Shown here piece by piece: positions 52,428-60,023 of a stretch of 64,000 nt of DNA. The DNA is taken from positions 62,001-126,000 of the forward strand of contig JAJXZW010000002.1 of the NCBI GenBank assembly GCA_021779855.1, read 5' to 3'. Every line of letters begins with the position of its first letter. Position 1 is the stretch's first letter. A model generated the notes under the pieces. The model searched no databases. It worked only from the letters and a program-made list of their open reading frames with translations, and was not told the DNA's origin. This stretch comes from Actinomycetes bacterium (GTDB lineage: Bacteria > Actinomycetota > Acidimicrobiia > Acidimicrobiales > RAAP-2). The position numbers and the translations under genes are program-made.

Positions 52428-53479
52428 CACGACTCCTTGGCGACGAAGGGCAGGGCGACCACGCGGGCCTCGACCTCGCGGCCGCGCAGGGCGACCGTGA
52501 CGGCCTCGCCGACGGCGAGCCCCGGGGCGAGCAGCCCCATCCCGATCCCGCGCTCGAGCACCGGCGAGTAGTTGCCCGAGGACAAGGAGCCCACCGAGCG
52601 CCCCCCGGTCAGGACCTCCGCCCCCTCGCGCAGGGGCTGGCGGCCCGCCGAGACCAGGCCCGCCAGGCGCCGGCGCGGGCCGCGCGCGCGCTCGCGCTCC
52701 ACCGCCGCCCGGCCCCGGAAGGTCGGCTTGCCCCAGCCGAGCACCCAGCCGAGCCCCGCCTCGAGGGTGGTCGAGGTGAGCGAGAGCTCGTGCCCGTAGA
52801 GGGGCAGCCCGGCCTCGAGGCGCAGGGTGTCGCGCGCGCCCAGGCCCGCCGGGGTCACCCCGGCCGCCACCAGCGCGCGCCACAGCCCCTCGGCCGCCTC
52901 GTTGGGGGTCGCGATCTCGATGCCGGGCTCGCCGGTGTAGCCGGTCCCCGCGACGCGCACCTCGACGCCCCCGTAGTCGAGGCGCGCCACCCGGTTCCGG
53001 CCGACCTCGCCGAAGCGCGGGTCGACCCGCGCCGCGCGCTCGCGCGCGTTCGGCCCCTGCACGGCGAGCACGCTGCGCCCGCCGGTCACGTCGACCCCCG
53101 GGAGGGCCCCGAGCACCCCGGAGGTGTTCGAGGCGTTGGGCATGACGTCGAAGGAGTCCTCGTCGACCCACCAGACGATGATGTCGTCGACGACGAAGCC
53201 GTCCTCGGTGAGCAGGTGGGTGTACTGGGCCCGGCCCGGCCCCACCTTGGCCAGGTCGTTGGTGAGGGTCGCCTGCAGGGCGTCGAAGGCGCCCGGCCCC
53301 TCGCAGCGCACCGTGCCGAGATGGCTGACGTCGAACACCACGGCGTCGCGCCGGCACGCGAGGTGCTCGGCGAGCGTGCCCGTGGGGTACGCGAGCGGCA
53401 TCTCCCAGCCGCCGAAGGGGACCATCTTGGCCCCGAGCTCGACGTGGACGTCGTGGAGGTGGCTGCGCCGCTCGTCCAC
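52427..53479 (-). CDS. gcvT: Aminomethyltransferase (glycine cleavage T protein)
   Basis: This 350-residue folate-dependent subunit releases ammonia from aminomethyl-GcvH and forms methylenetetrahydrofolate. Features are LHDVHVELGAKMVPFGGWEMPLAY, VFDVSHLGTVRCEGPGAFDALQ, GYTGEPGIEI and RDTLRLEAGLPLYGHEL. The usual MGQ-like motif in the first segment reads HLG here. The GTG start shares its first base with the stop of the upstream nuclease-fold gene, so they are coupled. Confidence 0.95.
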   Translation of the reverse strand: MDERRSHLHDVHVELGAKMVPFGGWEMPLAYPTGTLAEHLACRRDAVVFDVSHLGTVRCEGPGAFDALQATLTNDLAKVGPGRAQYTHLLTEDGFVVDDIIVWWVDEDSFDVMPNASNTSGVLGALPGVDVTGGRSVLAVQGPNARERAARVDPRFGEVGRNRVARLDYGGVEVRVAGTGYTGEPGIEIATPNEAAEGLWRALVAAGVTPAGLGARDTLRLEAGLPLYGHELSLTSTTLEAGLGWVLGWGKPTFRGRAAVERERARGPRRRLAGLVSAGRQPLREGAEVLTGGRSVGSLSSGNYSPVLERGIGMGLLAPGLAVGEAVTVALRGREVEARVVALPFVAKES

Positions 53480-53877
53480 TAGGCGGCCGCCTCCCGGGGG
53501 GTCGCGAGTCGCGCGACCTCGAGCAGGCGCTCGAAGTCGCGCCGGTACACCACGACCAGGGGCACCTCGGGGTAGAGGTCGCGGAACCGGCGGACCTTGC
53601 GGTTCTTACGGGTCACCAGGCGCTGGGCGAGCACCGTGAGCTCGACGAAGACGCCGGGCCCGGCGAGGTAGAAGTCGGGACGGAAGGCGCGCGTGGGCGA
53701 GCCGTCGGGCCCCCACTCGAGCGGGAACTCCACCGGCTCGTAGAGCCAGTCGTGCCCGGACACCGTGAGGAGCCGGGCGAAGAGGGCCTCGGAGGGGTGC
53801 GCGAAGGTCCCCTCGACCGGGGCCGTGGCGCTGGGGTGGCGACGACGGGGGTCCCCGCCACGCTGGGGCGAGTTCAC
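53479..53877 (-). CDS. PD-(D/E)XK-fold-like protein in the gcv operon
   Basis: This 132-residue protein contains E30 in an N-terminal helix (HPSEALFARLLTV), then RPDFYLAGPGVFVELTVLAQR. This follows the PD-(D/E)XK layout, with D68 and E79, but T81 stands where the catalytic Lys is expected. Nearby K91 and K94 could substitute, or the domain could be inactive. The end, YPEVPLVVVYRRDFERLL, matches the closing strand-helix of nuclease-like DUFs. It sits between MerR and gcvT with GTGA and 1-base overlaps, so it is an integral part of the operon. Function unknown. Confidence 0.65.
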   Translation of the reverse strand: MNSPQRGGDPRRRHPSATAPVEGTFAHPSEALFARLLTVSGHDWLYEPVEFPLEWGPDGSPTRAFRPDFYLAGPGVFVELTVLAQRLVTRKNRKVRRFRDLYPEVPLVVVYRRDFERLLEVARLATPREAAA

Positions 53878-54326
53878 GCCGTGACGGCCCCCTTCTCCGA
53901 CGTCGAAAGCTCGGCGCCCAGGGTGGTCGAGAGCTCGGCGACCACCGTGGCGAGCGGGACGATGTTGAACACGCCCTGGCCCCCGCGCAGCAGGTCGACC
54001 AGTTCGCCGTCGTCGTGGGCGAGGACCGAGCCGCCGTCGGAGAGCACCAGGCTCGCGGCGGCCAGGTCGGCCCCGAGCGCGCGGCGCAGGCACTCGACGG
54101 CCTGGCGGGCGCGCGCGAGCGACACCCCCGCGTCGAGCAGGCGCTTGATCACCTTCACCTCGAGGATGTCGGCGTAGGCGTAGCGCCGCTTGGAGCCGCT
54201 GCCGCGCGCGACGGCGACCGAAGGGGTGACGAGGCCCGTGCGCGCCCAGTAGTCGAGCTGACGGTAGGTCACGCCCGTGAGCCGGCACACGGTCGGTCCG
54301 CTGAATCCGAAGTCGCTATCGCCCAT
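53874..54326 (-). CDS. MerR-family regulator heading the gcv operon
   Basis: In this 150-residue protein the winged helix is TVCRLTGVTYRQLDYWARTGLVTPSVAVARGSGSKRRYAYADILEVKVIKRLLDAGVSL, followed by a coiled coil (ARARQAVECLRRALG) and a short C-terminal sensing part. It resembles the MerR-type gene found beyond DUF151 in the mycobacterial and corynebacterial gcvH-garA-ftsR cluster (Rv1830-like). It starts at an ATG with a gggaggg site, downstream of a palindrome-bearing promoter, and probably autoregulates the gcv genes behind it. Confidence 0.9.
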   Translation of the reverse strand: MGDSDFGFSGPTVCRLTGVTYRQLDYWARTGLVTPSVAVARGSGSKRRYAYADILEVKVIKRLLDAGVSLARARQAVECLRRALGADLAAASLVLSDGGSVLAHDDGELVDLLRGGQGVFNIVPLATVVAELSTTLGAELSTSEKGAVTA

Positions 54327-54363
54327 CTCTCCCTCCCGACCGAGGCACCCGGGAACCGCCCGG

Positions 54364-54400
54364 ACTACACGAGTGTAGTTAGCCCCGGACTACTCGGCAA
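54364..54400 (-). promoter_or_regulatory. Promoter and palindromic operator of merR-gcv operon
   Basis: On the minus strand TTGCCG (54400-54395), a 17-base spacer and TACACT (54377-54372) form a promoter. A perfect 7+2+7 palindrome, ACTACAC-TC-GTGTAGT (54379-54364), covers the -10, a likely site for MerR. The -35 overlaps the end of thiG. Confidence 0.55.
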
Positions 54401-55169
54401 ACAGGTCGGGTCGCCCGAGGGCGCTGGTGGAGGCCTCGGCGTAGAGCCGGGGCGGGATCCGCCCGGCCCGCCGGGCCAGCCAGCCGGCCCGCACCGCCGT
54501 GGCGACGGCCTCGGCCATGGCGACGGGATCGAGGGCGCGGTTGATGGCCGAGGCGGCGAGCACCCCGGCGCAGCCCAACTCCATGGCGAGCGCCGCGTCC
54601 GAGGCCGTCCCCAGCCCGGCGTCGAGCAGGACCGGCACCCCCACCCGCTCGCAGATCAGGGCCACGGCGTGCGGGTTGCGCACCCCGAGCCCCGAGCCGA
54701 TCGGCGAGCCCAGGGGCATCACGGCCACGCAGCCCGCCTGCTCGAGCCGCTGGGCGACCACCAGGTCGTCGTTGGTGTAGGCCCAGACCTCGAATCCGTC
54801 GGCGACCAGCTCCTCGGCGGCCGCGAGGGTCTCGACCACGTCGGGCAGCAACGTGCGGTCGTCGCCGATCACCTCGAGCTTCACCCGGTCGGTCTCGAAG
54901 GCCTCGCGGGCGAGCCGGGCCGTCGCCACGGCCTCGCGGGCGCTGTAGCAGCCCGCGGTGTTGGGCAGCAGCACCACCTTGTTGCGCTCGAGCACGTCGT
55001 AGAGGGAGCCCTCGACCGACGGGTCGACCCGGCGCAGCGCGACCGTCGCGATGGTGACGTGGGCGGCCTCCAGGGTCGCCTCGAGGACCTCGAGGGACCG
55101 GAACCCGCCCGTACCGAAGACCAGGCGCGAATCCGACTCGAACGAGCCGACGCTGAGCAGCTCTTCCAC
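54390..55169 (-). CDS. thiG: Thiazole synthase ThiG
   Basis: This 259-residue TIM-barrel enzyme builds the thiazole phosphate of thiamine from deoxyxylulose phosphate, dehydroglycine/glycine imine and ThiS thiocarboxylate. Motifs are [74 protein letters not shown] and [22 protein letters not shown]. ThiS, ThiO and ThiE are not adjacent. The GTG start is 7 bases after a TACGCT hexamer. Divergent from thiD; no TPP riboswitch fits the 43-bp gap. Confidence 0.95.
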   Translation of the reverse strand: MEELLSVGSFESDSRLVFGTGGFRSLEVLEATLEAAHVTIATVALRRVDPSVEGSLYDVLERNKVVLLPNTAGCYSAREAVATARLAREAFETDRVKLEVIGDDRTLLPDVVETLAAAEELVADGFEVWAYTNDDLVVAQRLEQAGCVAVMPLGSPIGSGLGVRNPHAVALICERVGVPVLLDAGLGTASDAALAMELGCAGVLAASAINRALDPVAMAEAVATAVRAGWLARRAGRIPPRLYAEASTSALGRPDLFAE

Positions 55170-55176
55170 CGCGCCC

Positions 55177-55182
55177 AGCGTA
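55177..55182 (-). promoter_or_regulatory. -10 element TACGCT for leaderless thiG
   Basis: This minus-strand TAnnnT lies 7 bases before the thiG GTG, with 18 bases between it and the divergent thiD -10. Confidence 0.5.
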
Positions 55183-55200
55183 GTTCCGCCGCGGCGAAAC

Positions 55201-55206
55201 TAGGGT
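55201..55206 (+). promoter_or_regulatory. -10 element TAGGGT for leaderless thiD
   Basis: TAGGGT has exactly 6 bases to the GTG at 55213. Confidence 0.55.
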
Positions 55207-55212
55207 TGGAGC

Positions 55213-56022
55213 GTGCAGCCCGCGGTCGCCCTGACCATCGCCGGCTCGGACTCGGGCGGGGGCGCCGGGATCCAGGCCGATCTCAAGACCTTCGCCGCCC
55301 TCGGGGTCTTCGGCACCTCGGCCGTCACCGCGGTGACGGCCCAGAACACCCTCGGGGTCGAGGCCGTGGCCGTGCTCACCCCCGACGAGGTCGAGGCCCA
55401 GGTGCGCGCGGTCGTCGGGGACCTCCCGGTCGCCGCGGCGAAGACCGGGATGCTCGCCACGCCCGAGGTGGTCGAGCGGGTGGCCGCCCTCGCCGAGGGC
55501 GGGCTCCTCGGCCCGCTCGTCGTCGATCCCGTCCTCGTCGCCACGAGCGGCGACCATCTCATGAAGGACGGCGGCGTCCAGGCCTACCGGGAGCGGCTCG
55601 TGCCCCTGGCGACGGTCGTCACCCCGAACCTCGCCGAGGCGGCCGCCCTGGTCGAGGTGGACCACCGCGACGTGCGCACCGTCGAGGACCTCGTCGCCCT
55701 GGCCCGGCGCGTCGGGGCCCTCGGACCGGCCGCCACCCTCGTCAAGGGCGGTCACCTCCACGCGCTCGAGCGCTCCCCCGACGTGCTCGTCGTCGAGGGC
55801 GTCGCGAGCGTGCTCGACGGCGCCCGCGTCGAGACCGACAACGACCACGGGACCGGGTGCACCCTCTCGGCGGCGATCGTCGCCGGCCTGGCGCGGGGCC
55901 GCTCGATCGCCGAGGCGGTCGCCGAGGCGAAGGCCTACGTGCGCGCGGCCCTCGAGGGCGCGGCGGGCTGGCGCCTCGGCCGGGGACGCGGTCCGATCGA
56001 CCACTTCGGATGGGGACCGTGA
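55213..56022 (+). CDS. thiD: Hydroxymethylpyrimidine (phosphate) kinase ThiD
   Basis: This 269-residue ribokinase-fold enzyme phosphorylates HMP and HMP-phosphate for thiamine synthesis. It starts [33 protein letters not shown] and has [40 protein letters not shown] and the anion hole/catalytic Asp in [21 protein letters not shown]. It is a single ThiD domain with no ThiE fusion. The stop overlaps the next gene's GTG. Confidence 0.96.
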   Translation: MQPAVALTIAGSDSGGGAGIQADLKTFAALGVFGTSAVTAVTAQNTLGVEAVAVLTPDEVEAQVRAVVGDLPVAAAKTGMLATPEVVERVAALAEGGLLGPLVVDPVLVATSGDHLMKDGGVQAYRERLVPLATVVTPNLAEAAALVEVDHRDVRTVEDLVALARRVGALGPAATLVKGGHLHALERSPDVLVVEGVASVLDGARVETDNDHGTGCTLSAAIVAGLARGRSIAEAVAEAKAYVRAALEGAAGWRLGRGRGPIDHFGWGP

Positions 56023-56588
56023 GCGACACCCCTCGCCCGCCGCTCACCACGACGACGAGCATCTGGCCCGCCGCGATGATCGCCGTCGTGGGGGTCACGC
56101 TGCTCGCCGTCTTCCTCCTCGTCGACTGGGTGACGTCCCGACCGGTCGTCACGCCCAGCGGCCCCGTGCCGGTGGTCGTGGGCGGTCTCGCGATCGAGCA
56201 GCCCCTCGCCGCCGGGCTCACCTACTGCAACCAGCCGCTCGAGGTGCCCCAGGACCTCGTGAGCGGCTTCGTCTTCCCCGTGGGCACCACGCCGCGTCCG
56301 GGCTCGAACACGCCCAACCTCGGGGCCGGCGACTTCGACTGCGTGGAGAACCTGGCGACGGCCCGCGCCACCAGCGGCGAGGTCCTCGGCTTCTACCGCG
56401 CCCACCTGCCCGTGCTCGGCTGGAGCCTCTTCTCGACGAGCCCCTCACCGACCGGCCACCCCCAGTACCTGTTCCAGCGCTCCTCGAGCGACGGCTTCTA
56501 CTGGGAGATCGGCGTCACGATCCGCGCCTCCACGCCCGGTCACGTGCGCTGGAGCTTCACCCTCTTCCAGAACTCCCAGACGGTCTAG
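56019..56588 (+). CDS. Membrane-anchored extracytoplasmic protein of unknown function
   Basis: This 189-residue protein has a short cytosolic tail, one N-terminal membrane helix (IWPAAMIAVVGVTLLAVFLLVDWV) and an external domain of about 145 residues. Two cysteines are visible (TYCNQPLEVP, DFDCVENLA), with a GFYRAHLPVLGWSLF motif common to actinobacterial lipoprotein-like domains. Start GTG 56019 overlaps the thiD stop; an ATG at 56010 is possible. Its TAG shares CTAG with the convergent GT87-like gene. Confidence 0.7.
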   Translation: MSDTPRPPLTTTTSIWPAAMIAVVGVTLLAVFLLVDWVTSRPVVTPSGPVPVVVGGLAIEQPLAAGLTYCNQPLEVPQDLVSGFVFPVGTTPRPGSNTPNLGAGDFDCVENLATARATSGEVLGFYRAHLPVLGWSLFSTSPSPTGHPQYLFQRSSSDGFYWEIGVTIRASTPGHVRWSFTLFQNSQTV

Positions 56589-57853
56589 ACCGCGGCCGCG
56601 ACGAGCTCGGGCTCCTCGACCGGGGCCCGCCGGGTGATCGAGGACCACAGGGCGAGGTTGAGCGGGTAGATCACGTAGCCGATCCGGGTCGCCGAGGCCA
56701 CGCAGATCAGGACGGTGAAGGCCACCGCGAGCACGGCCAGCAACTGGCTCAGCGAGAGGGGGTGGTGCCGACGTAGGTAGCGGGCGAAGAACACCCCACC
56801 GACGACGAAGGTCACCGGGGCGAGGACGTGGCCGAGCGCGGGCTCCCACGTCGTGAGGATGTGCCCGGGCAGGGCGCTCGCCGCGGGCGAGGTCACCCCA
56901 GCCAGCCCGAGCGGGAAGGCGAAGACGTTCGACGCGAAGGCCACCGGGTCACGCACGGCGAAGGGCAGCGTCGTGGCGAGCACGATCACCCCGACCCAGG
57001 CGAGGACCCTCGCCCAGCTGGTGCGCCCCTCGCGGTCGCGCGCGACGAGCAGTGCCCCGGCGGCGAGCGGCCAGGCCGTCAGCTTCATCGCCGCCGCGAG
57101 CCCGAGGGCGACGCCGGTCAGATTGGCCTGGCGGCGCTGCAGCGCGGCCACCGCGAGCAGGCACAGCGCGAGGATCGGCATGTCGTCCCCGCCGGTCGAG
57201 AGGAAGAGCGACCCGGTCGGCAGGACGATGAGCACCTGGGCGACGCGCAGCTTCTGGTCGGCTCGCGCGCGCAGGAGCGCCAGCGCCGCCGCGCTCGTCA
57301 CGAGGGTCATGAGCGTCATGATGATGCGCGCGTCGGTGAGACCGTCGGCCTCGTGGGTCGTCGCCGAGGGCAGCCCGAAGACGCCCATGAGCGGGAAGTA
57401 CGGGAAGAACGACTCGAAGGCCGGCAGACCCTTGATCTCGCCGATGACCTTGCCGTTGTGGTCGTAGGCGCGGTAGGGCGTGTGGTCCTTCGAGAGCGCC
57501 TGGCCGGCCCGGGTGATGACCCCGACCTCGGGCTGGGCGTGGTGCCAGTGGGCCTCGAGCCCGAGGGGCAACGCGACCGCGCCGAGCCCCACCACCACGA
57601 GCAGGACGACCCGGGCCAGGTGGACCCGGCGGCGCACCCGTCGGGCGAGGACTAACGCCGCCAGCCCGACGAGCGCGTAGGGGCCGATCGCCAGGTAGCC
57701 CCACTGCCACTGGGCGCCCTGGGTCGAGGAGACGGCCAGCAGGGCCGCGAAGACGGCCGAGACGAGGTAGAGCACGCCGTCGCCCGCGAGCCCCCCGAGG
57801 CGGGCCCATCGGGAGGCGGCGGCGTCGCGAAGCCTCACCAAGCGAGCCACCAC
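56585..57853 (-). CDS. GT87-like polytopic membrane glycosyltransferase
   Basis: This 422-residue membrane protein has about ten to eleven hydrophobic segments. The extracytoplasmic loop DHTPYRAYDHNGKVIGEIKGLPAFESFFPYFPLMGVFGLP has the tyrosine/proline-rich character of GT-C enzymes (GT87/DUF2029) that use polyprenyl-phosphate sugars. The helix motif GLAAAMKLTAWPLAAGALLVA is typical of the same group. The GTG at 57853 rather than the adjacent GTG at 57850 is supported by a TACACT hexamer 6 bases upstream. Acceptor unknown. Confidence 0.75.
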   Translation of the reverse strand: MVARLVRLRDAAASRWARLGGLAGDGVLYLVSAVFAALLAVSSTQGAQWQWGYLAIGPYALVGLAALVLARRVRRRVHLARVVLLVVVGLGAVALPLGLEAHWHHAQPEVGVITRAGQALSKDHTPYRAYDHNGKVIGEIKGLPAFESFFPYFPLMGVFGLPSATTHEADGLTDARIIMTLMTLVTSAAALALLRARADQKLRVAQVLIVLPTGSLFLSTGGDDMPILALCLLAVAALQRRQANLTGVALGLAAAMKLTAWPLAAGALLVARDREGRTSWARVLAWVGVIVLATTLPFAVRDPVAFASNVFAFPLGLAGVTSPAASALPGHILTTWEPALGHVLAPVTFVVGGVFFARYLRRHHPLSLSQLLAVLAVAFTVLICVASATRIGYVIYPLNLALWSSITRRAPVEEPELVAAAV

Positions 57854-57859
57854 CGCCCA

Positions 57860-57865
57860 AGTGTA
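57860..57865 (-). promoter_or_regulatory. -10 element TACACT for leaderless GT87-like gene
   Basis: This minus-strand TAnnnT lies exactly 6 bases before the GTG at 57853. Confidence 0.55.
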
Positions 57866-57900
57866 CCGACCGGCCCCGCCGCGGCCCGCTTCCCCGCGCC

Positions 57901-57906
57901 TAGGTT
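57901..57906 (+). promoter_or_regulatory. -10 element TAGGTT for leaderless oxidoreductase gene
   Basis: TAnnnT with 7 bases to the GTG at 57914. The alternative TTG at 57905 overlaps the hexamer. Confidence 0.5.
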
Positions 57907-57913
57907 GAGGGAC

Positions 57914-58894
57914 GTGCGAGCGCTGGTCATCACCGAGTCCGACGGCGAGGTGACCCTCCGCGTGGACGAGGTCGCCCCCCACGGCTTCGACCAGGACGAT
58001 GCCCACGTGGCGGTCGAGTACTCCGGGGTGAACTTCAAAGACGCGATGGTCGCCGCGGCGCGCAGCCGCGTGCGCCGGGTGTCACGAGTCGTCGGCGGCG
58101 TCGACGCGGCGGGCACCCTGGTCGAGCCCTTCGGTGCCCTCGGGGCCGGGACGGCCGTCGCCGTGCACGGCGGCGGCCTCGGGGTCGAGCGCGACGGCGG
58201 CTTCGCCACCGAGGTGCGCGCCCCCGCGCGCTGGGTCTCGCCCCTGCCCGAGGGGCTCGGCCCCCGCGCGGCCATGATCGTCGGCACGGCCGGCTGGACG
58301 GCGATGGCGAGCGTCCTCGCCCTCGAGCACCACGGCCTCACCCCCGACGCCGAGGTCCTCGTCACCGGGGCGACCGGCGGGGTGGGCTCCCAGGCCGTCT
58401 TCTACCTCGCCCGACGCGGCTATCGACCGATCGCCTCGACCGGGTCGCCCGACGCGTCGGAGTGGCTGCACGCGCTGGGTGCGGCGGCCGTGATCGGGCG
58501 CGAGGACGTGAGCGACCGGCCGGAGCGGGTCCTCGGGACCGAGCGCTGGGACGGCGCGATCGACTGCGTCGGCGGCCCGGCGCTCGCCCAGGTCCTGCGC
58601 GCGCTGCGCCACGGCGCGGCCGTCGCGGCGAGCGGCCTCGTGGCGAGCGCCGACCTGCCCACCACCGTCTACCCGTTCATCACCCGCGCGGTGAGCCTCC
58701 TCGGGATCGACGCGGTGGAAGCGCCCACGCTCCAGCGGGCCCGGGTCTGGGAGGAGGTCGCGCGCACGGCGCGCGCGGCCGACCTCGAGGTCTTCGTCGA
58801 CCGCGAGGTCGGCCTCGACGAGCTCGGCGCGGCGTTCGACGACCTGCGCCACGGGCGCACCCGCGGCCGGATCCTGGTCGACCCCCGCCGCTAG
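57914..58894 (+). CDS. YhdH/AcuI-type quinone oxidoreductase (acryloyl-CoA reductase family)
   Basis: This 326-residue zinc-free medium-chain dehydrogenase has VEYSGVNFKDAMVAAARSRV (the YhdH-specific N-terminal motif), GGVDAAGTLVEP, the NADPH site VTGATGGVGSQAVFYLARRGY and IDCVGGPALAQVLRALRHGAAVAASG. Related proteins reduce acryloyl-CoA with NADPH. YhdH-like members are also common as general enoyl or quinone reductases. Its stop shares CTAG with the convergent DUF4232 gene. Confidence 0.9.
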   Translation: MRALVITESDGEVTLRVDEVAPHGFDQDDAHVAVEYSGVNFKDAMVAAARSRVRRVSRVVGGVDAAGTLVEPFGALGAGTAVAVHGGGLGVERDGGFATEVRAPARWVSPLPEGLGPRAAMIVGTAGWTAMASVLALEHHGLTPDAEVLVTGATGGVGSQAVFYLARRGYRPIASTGSPDASEWLHALGAAAVIGREDVSDRPERVLGTERWDGAIDCVGGPALAQVLRALRHGAAVAASGLVASADLPTTVYPFITRAVSLLGIDAVEAPTLQRARVWEEVARTARAADLEVFVDREVGLDELGAAFDDLRHGRTRGRILVDPRR

Positions 58895-59493
58895 GCGCCG
58901 GCGAAGAACGGCGACACCGTGAGGACGCCGTTGCACGCCTGGACCGGTGGCACGGCCGTCACCACCACCTCGGCGGCGCCACCGGGCAGCTGCACGCTCA
59001 ACGTCAGGGCGCTGGGGCAGCTCGAGCCGGTCGAGACGTCGGAGTAGATGAGGTCGAAGGTCGCCGACTGGTTGTCCCCGAGGGTCAGCGCGCGGGGGGG
59101 CTGGTTGGCCTGGGGCGGGGAGAGGAACGCGCCCGAGACGGTGGCGTTGGGCGCGTCGGTCGCCGTGGTGGGGATGAGCCCGCCCAGGCGGTCGAGCAGG
59201 GTCAGGCGCGGCCACCCCTCGAGCGTGCACGTGCCCGCGGTGTCCTTGGTGATCGTCACGCTGGCGTAGACGTCGCCGCCCGCCCCCTGCCCCTGGTTGA
59301 AGCGTCCGGCGAAGGCCCCGGCCGCGCACCCGGCGGGACCCGCGGTCGTCGTCGTCACCGGGACGCTCGTCGTGGTGCTCGGCGGCACCGTCGTGGTCGA
59401 GGAGCTCGAACGCGAATCGATGGCGTGGCGGCTGATCGTGTATATGACGACGAAGGCGAAGAAGAGCGCGAGCCCCTTGAGCGCTCGGCTCAC
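58891..59493 (-). CDS. DUF4232 membrane-anchored/secreted protein
   Basis: This 200-residue protein has an N-terminal hydrophobic anchor (LKGLALFFAFVVIYTISRHAI), a Ser/Thr/Pro-rich linker (SSSSTTTVPPSTTTSVPVTTTTAG) and an external DUF4232-like domain. The domain shows spaced cysteines: GPAGCAAGAF, GTCTLEGWPRLTLLD, SSCPSALTLSV and QACNGVLTV. Its GTG overlaps the DUF151 stop, making it the last gene of the leftward gcvH-garA-ftsR-DUF151 run. Role unknown. Confidence 0.78.
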   Translation of the reverse strand: MSRALKGLALFFAFVVIYTISRHAIDSRSSSSTTTVPPSTTTSVPVTTTTAGPAGCAAGAFAGRFNQGQGAGGDVYASVTITKDTAGTCTLEGWPRLTLLDRLGGLIPTTATDAPNATVSGAFLSPPQANQPPRALTLGDNQSATFDLIYSDVSTGSSCPSALTLSVQLPGGAAEVVVTAVPPVQACNGVLTVSPFFAGA

Positions 59494-60011
59494 TTACCGA
59501 AGTCCTCGGGATCCACCCGGTCGAGGAACGCACGCAACTCAGCCACCAGGTCGGCCTCGTCGGCGACGTCGATGACCGGGGCCTCCTCATCCTCCTCGTC
59601 CTCCTCAGAGAGGTCCATGACGCGACCCTCGCTCGCCATCAGCGCGTCGCTGACGAGGATCGGGGCGCCCACCCGCAGCGCGAGCGCGACGGCGTCGCTG
59701 GGCCGGGCGCTCACCACGATCTCCTCGCCCCCGCGCAGCATCCGCAGGTTGGCGTAGAACGTGCCGGCCACCAGTTCGGTGATCTCCACCGAGAACAGGC
59801 GCGCGCCGAGCGCGGTGATCACGTGGCCCATGAGGTCGTGGCTCATCGGGCGCGGCGCCTCGACCCCCTGGAGGGCGTAGGCGATGGCCGCCGCCTCCGG
59901 CGTGCCCACGAAGATCGGCAGGACGCGCTCGCCGGCCACCTCCTCGAGGAGCAGCAGCGGCGTCGCCGAGCCCACGTCGACGCGCACCGCCCTCAGCACG
60001 ACCTCGATCAC
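59490..60011 (-). CDS. DUF151 (bifunctional nuclease-family) protein
   Basis: In this 173-residue protein the DUF151 core includes VLPIFVGTPEAAAIAYALQGVEAPRPMSHDLMGHVITALGA and VSARPSDAVALALRVGAPILV. An acidic linker (LSEEDEEDEE) and a short C-terminal helix follow. Plant and archaeal relatives show nuclease activity; the bacterial Rv1829 group is uncharacterised. It is always near ftsR and garA in actinobacteria. The GTG start is exactly 6 bases after a TAGGCT that contains the ftsR-like stop. Confidence 0.9.
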   Translation of the reverse strand: MIEVVLRAVRVDVGSATPLLLLEEVAGERVLPIFVGTPEAAAIAYALQGVEAPRPMSHDLMGHVITALGARLFSVEITELVAGTFYANLRMLRGGEEIVVSARPSDAVALALRVGAPILVSDALMASEGRVMDLSEEDEEDEEAPVIDVADEADLVAELRAFLDRVDPEDFGK

Positions 60012-60017
60012 GGCTTC

Positions 60018-60023
60018 AGCCTA
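60018..60023 (-). promoter_or_regulatory. -10 element TAGGCT for leaderless DUF151 gene
   Basis: This minus-strand TAnnnT lies exactly 6 bases before the GTG at 60011. Its TAG is also the stop codon of the upstream ftsR-like gene. Confidence 0.5.

Noticed and set aside
54327-54363. Glycine riboswitch in the merR-gcv leader
   Set aside because: The leader is under 45 bases and lacks the conserved glycine aptamer core.
55170-55212. TPP riboswitch between thiG and thiD
   Set aside because: The 43-bp gap holds two leaderless -10 elements and is too short for the aptamer.
54015-56588. An 857-codon rightward open frame
   Set aside because: Most of it is low-complexity Arg/Gly shadow over merR, thiG and thiD. 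Only 56019-56588 reads as a protein.
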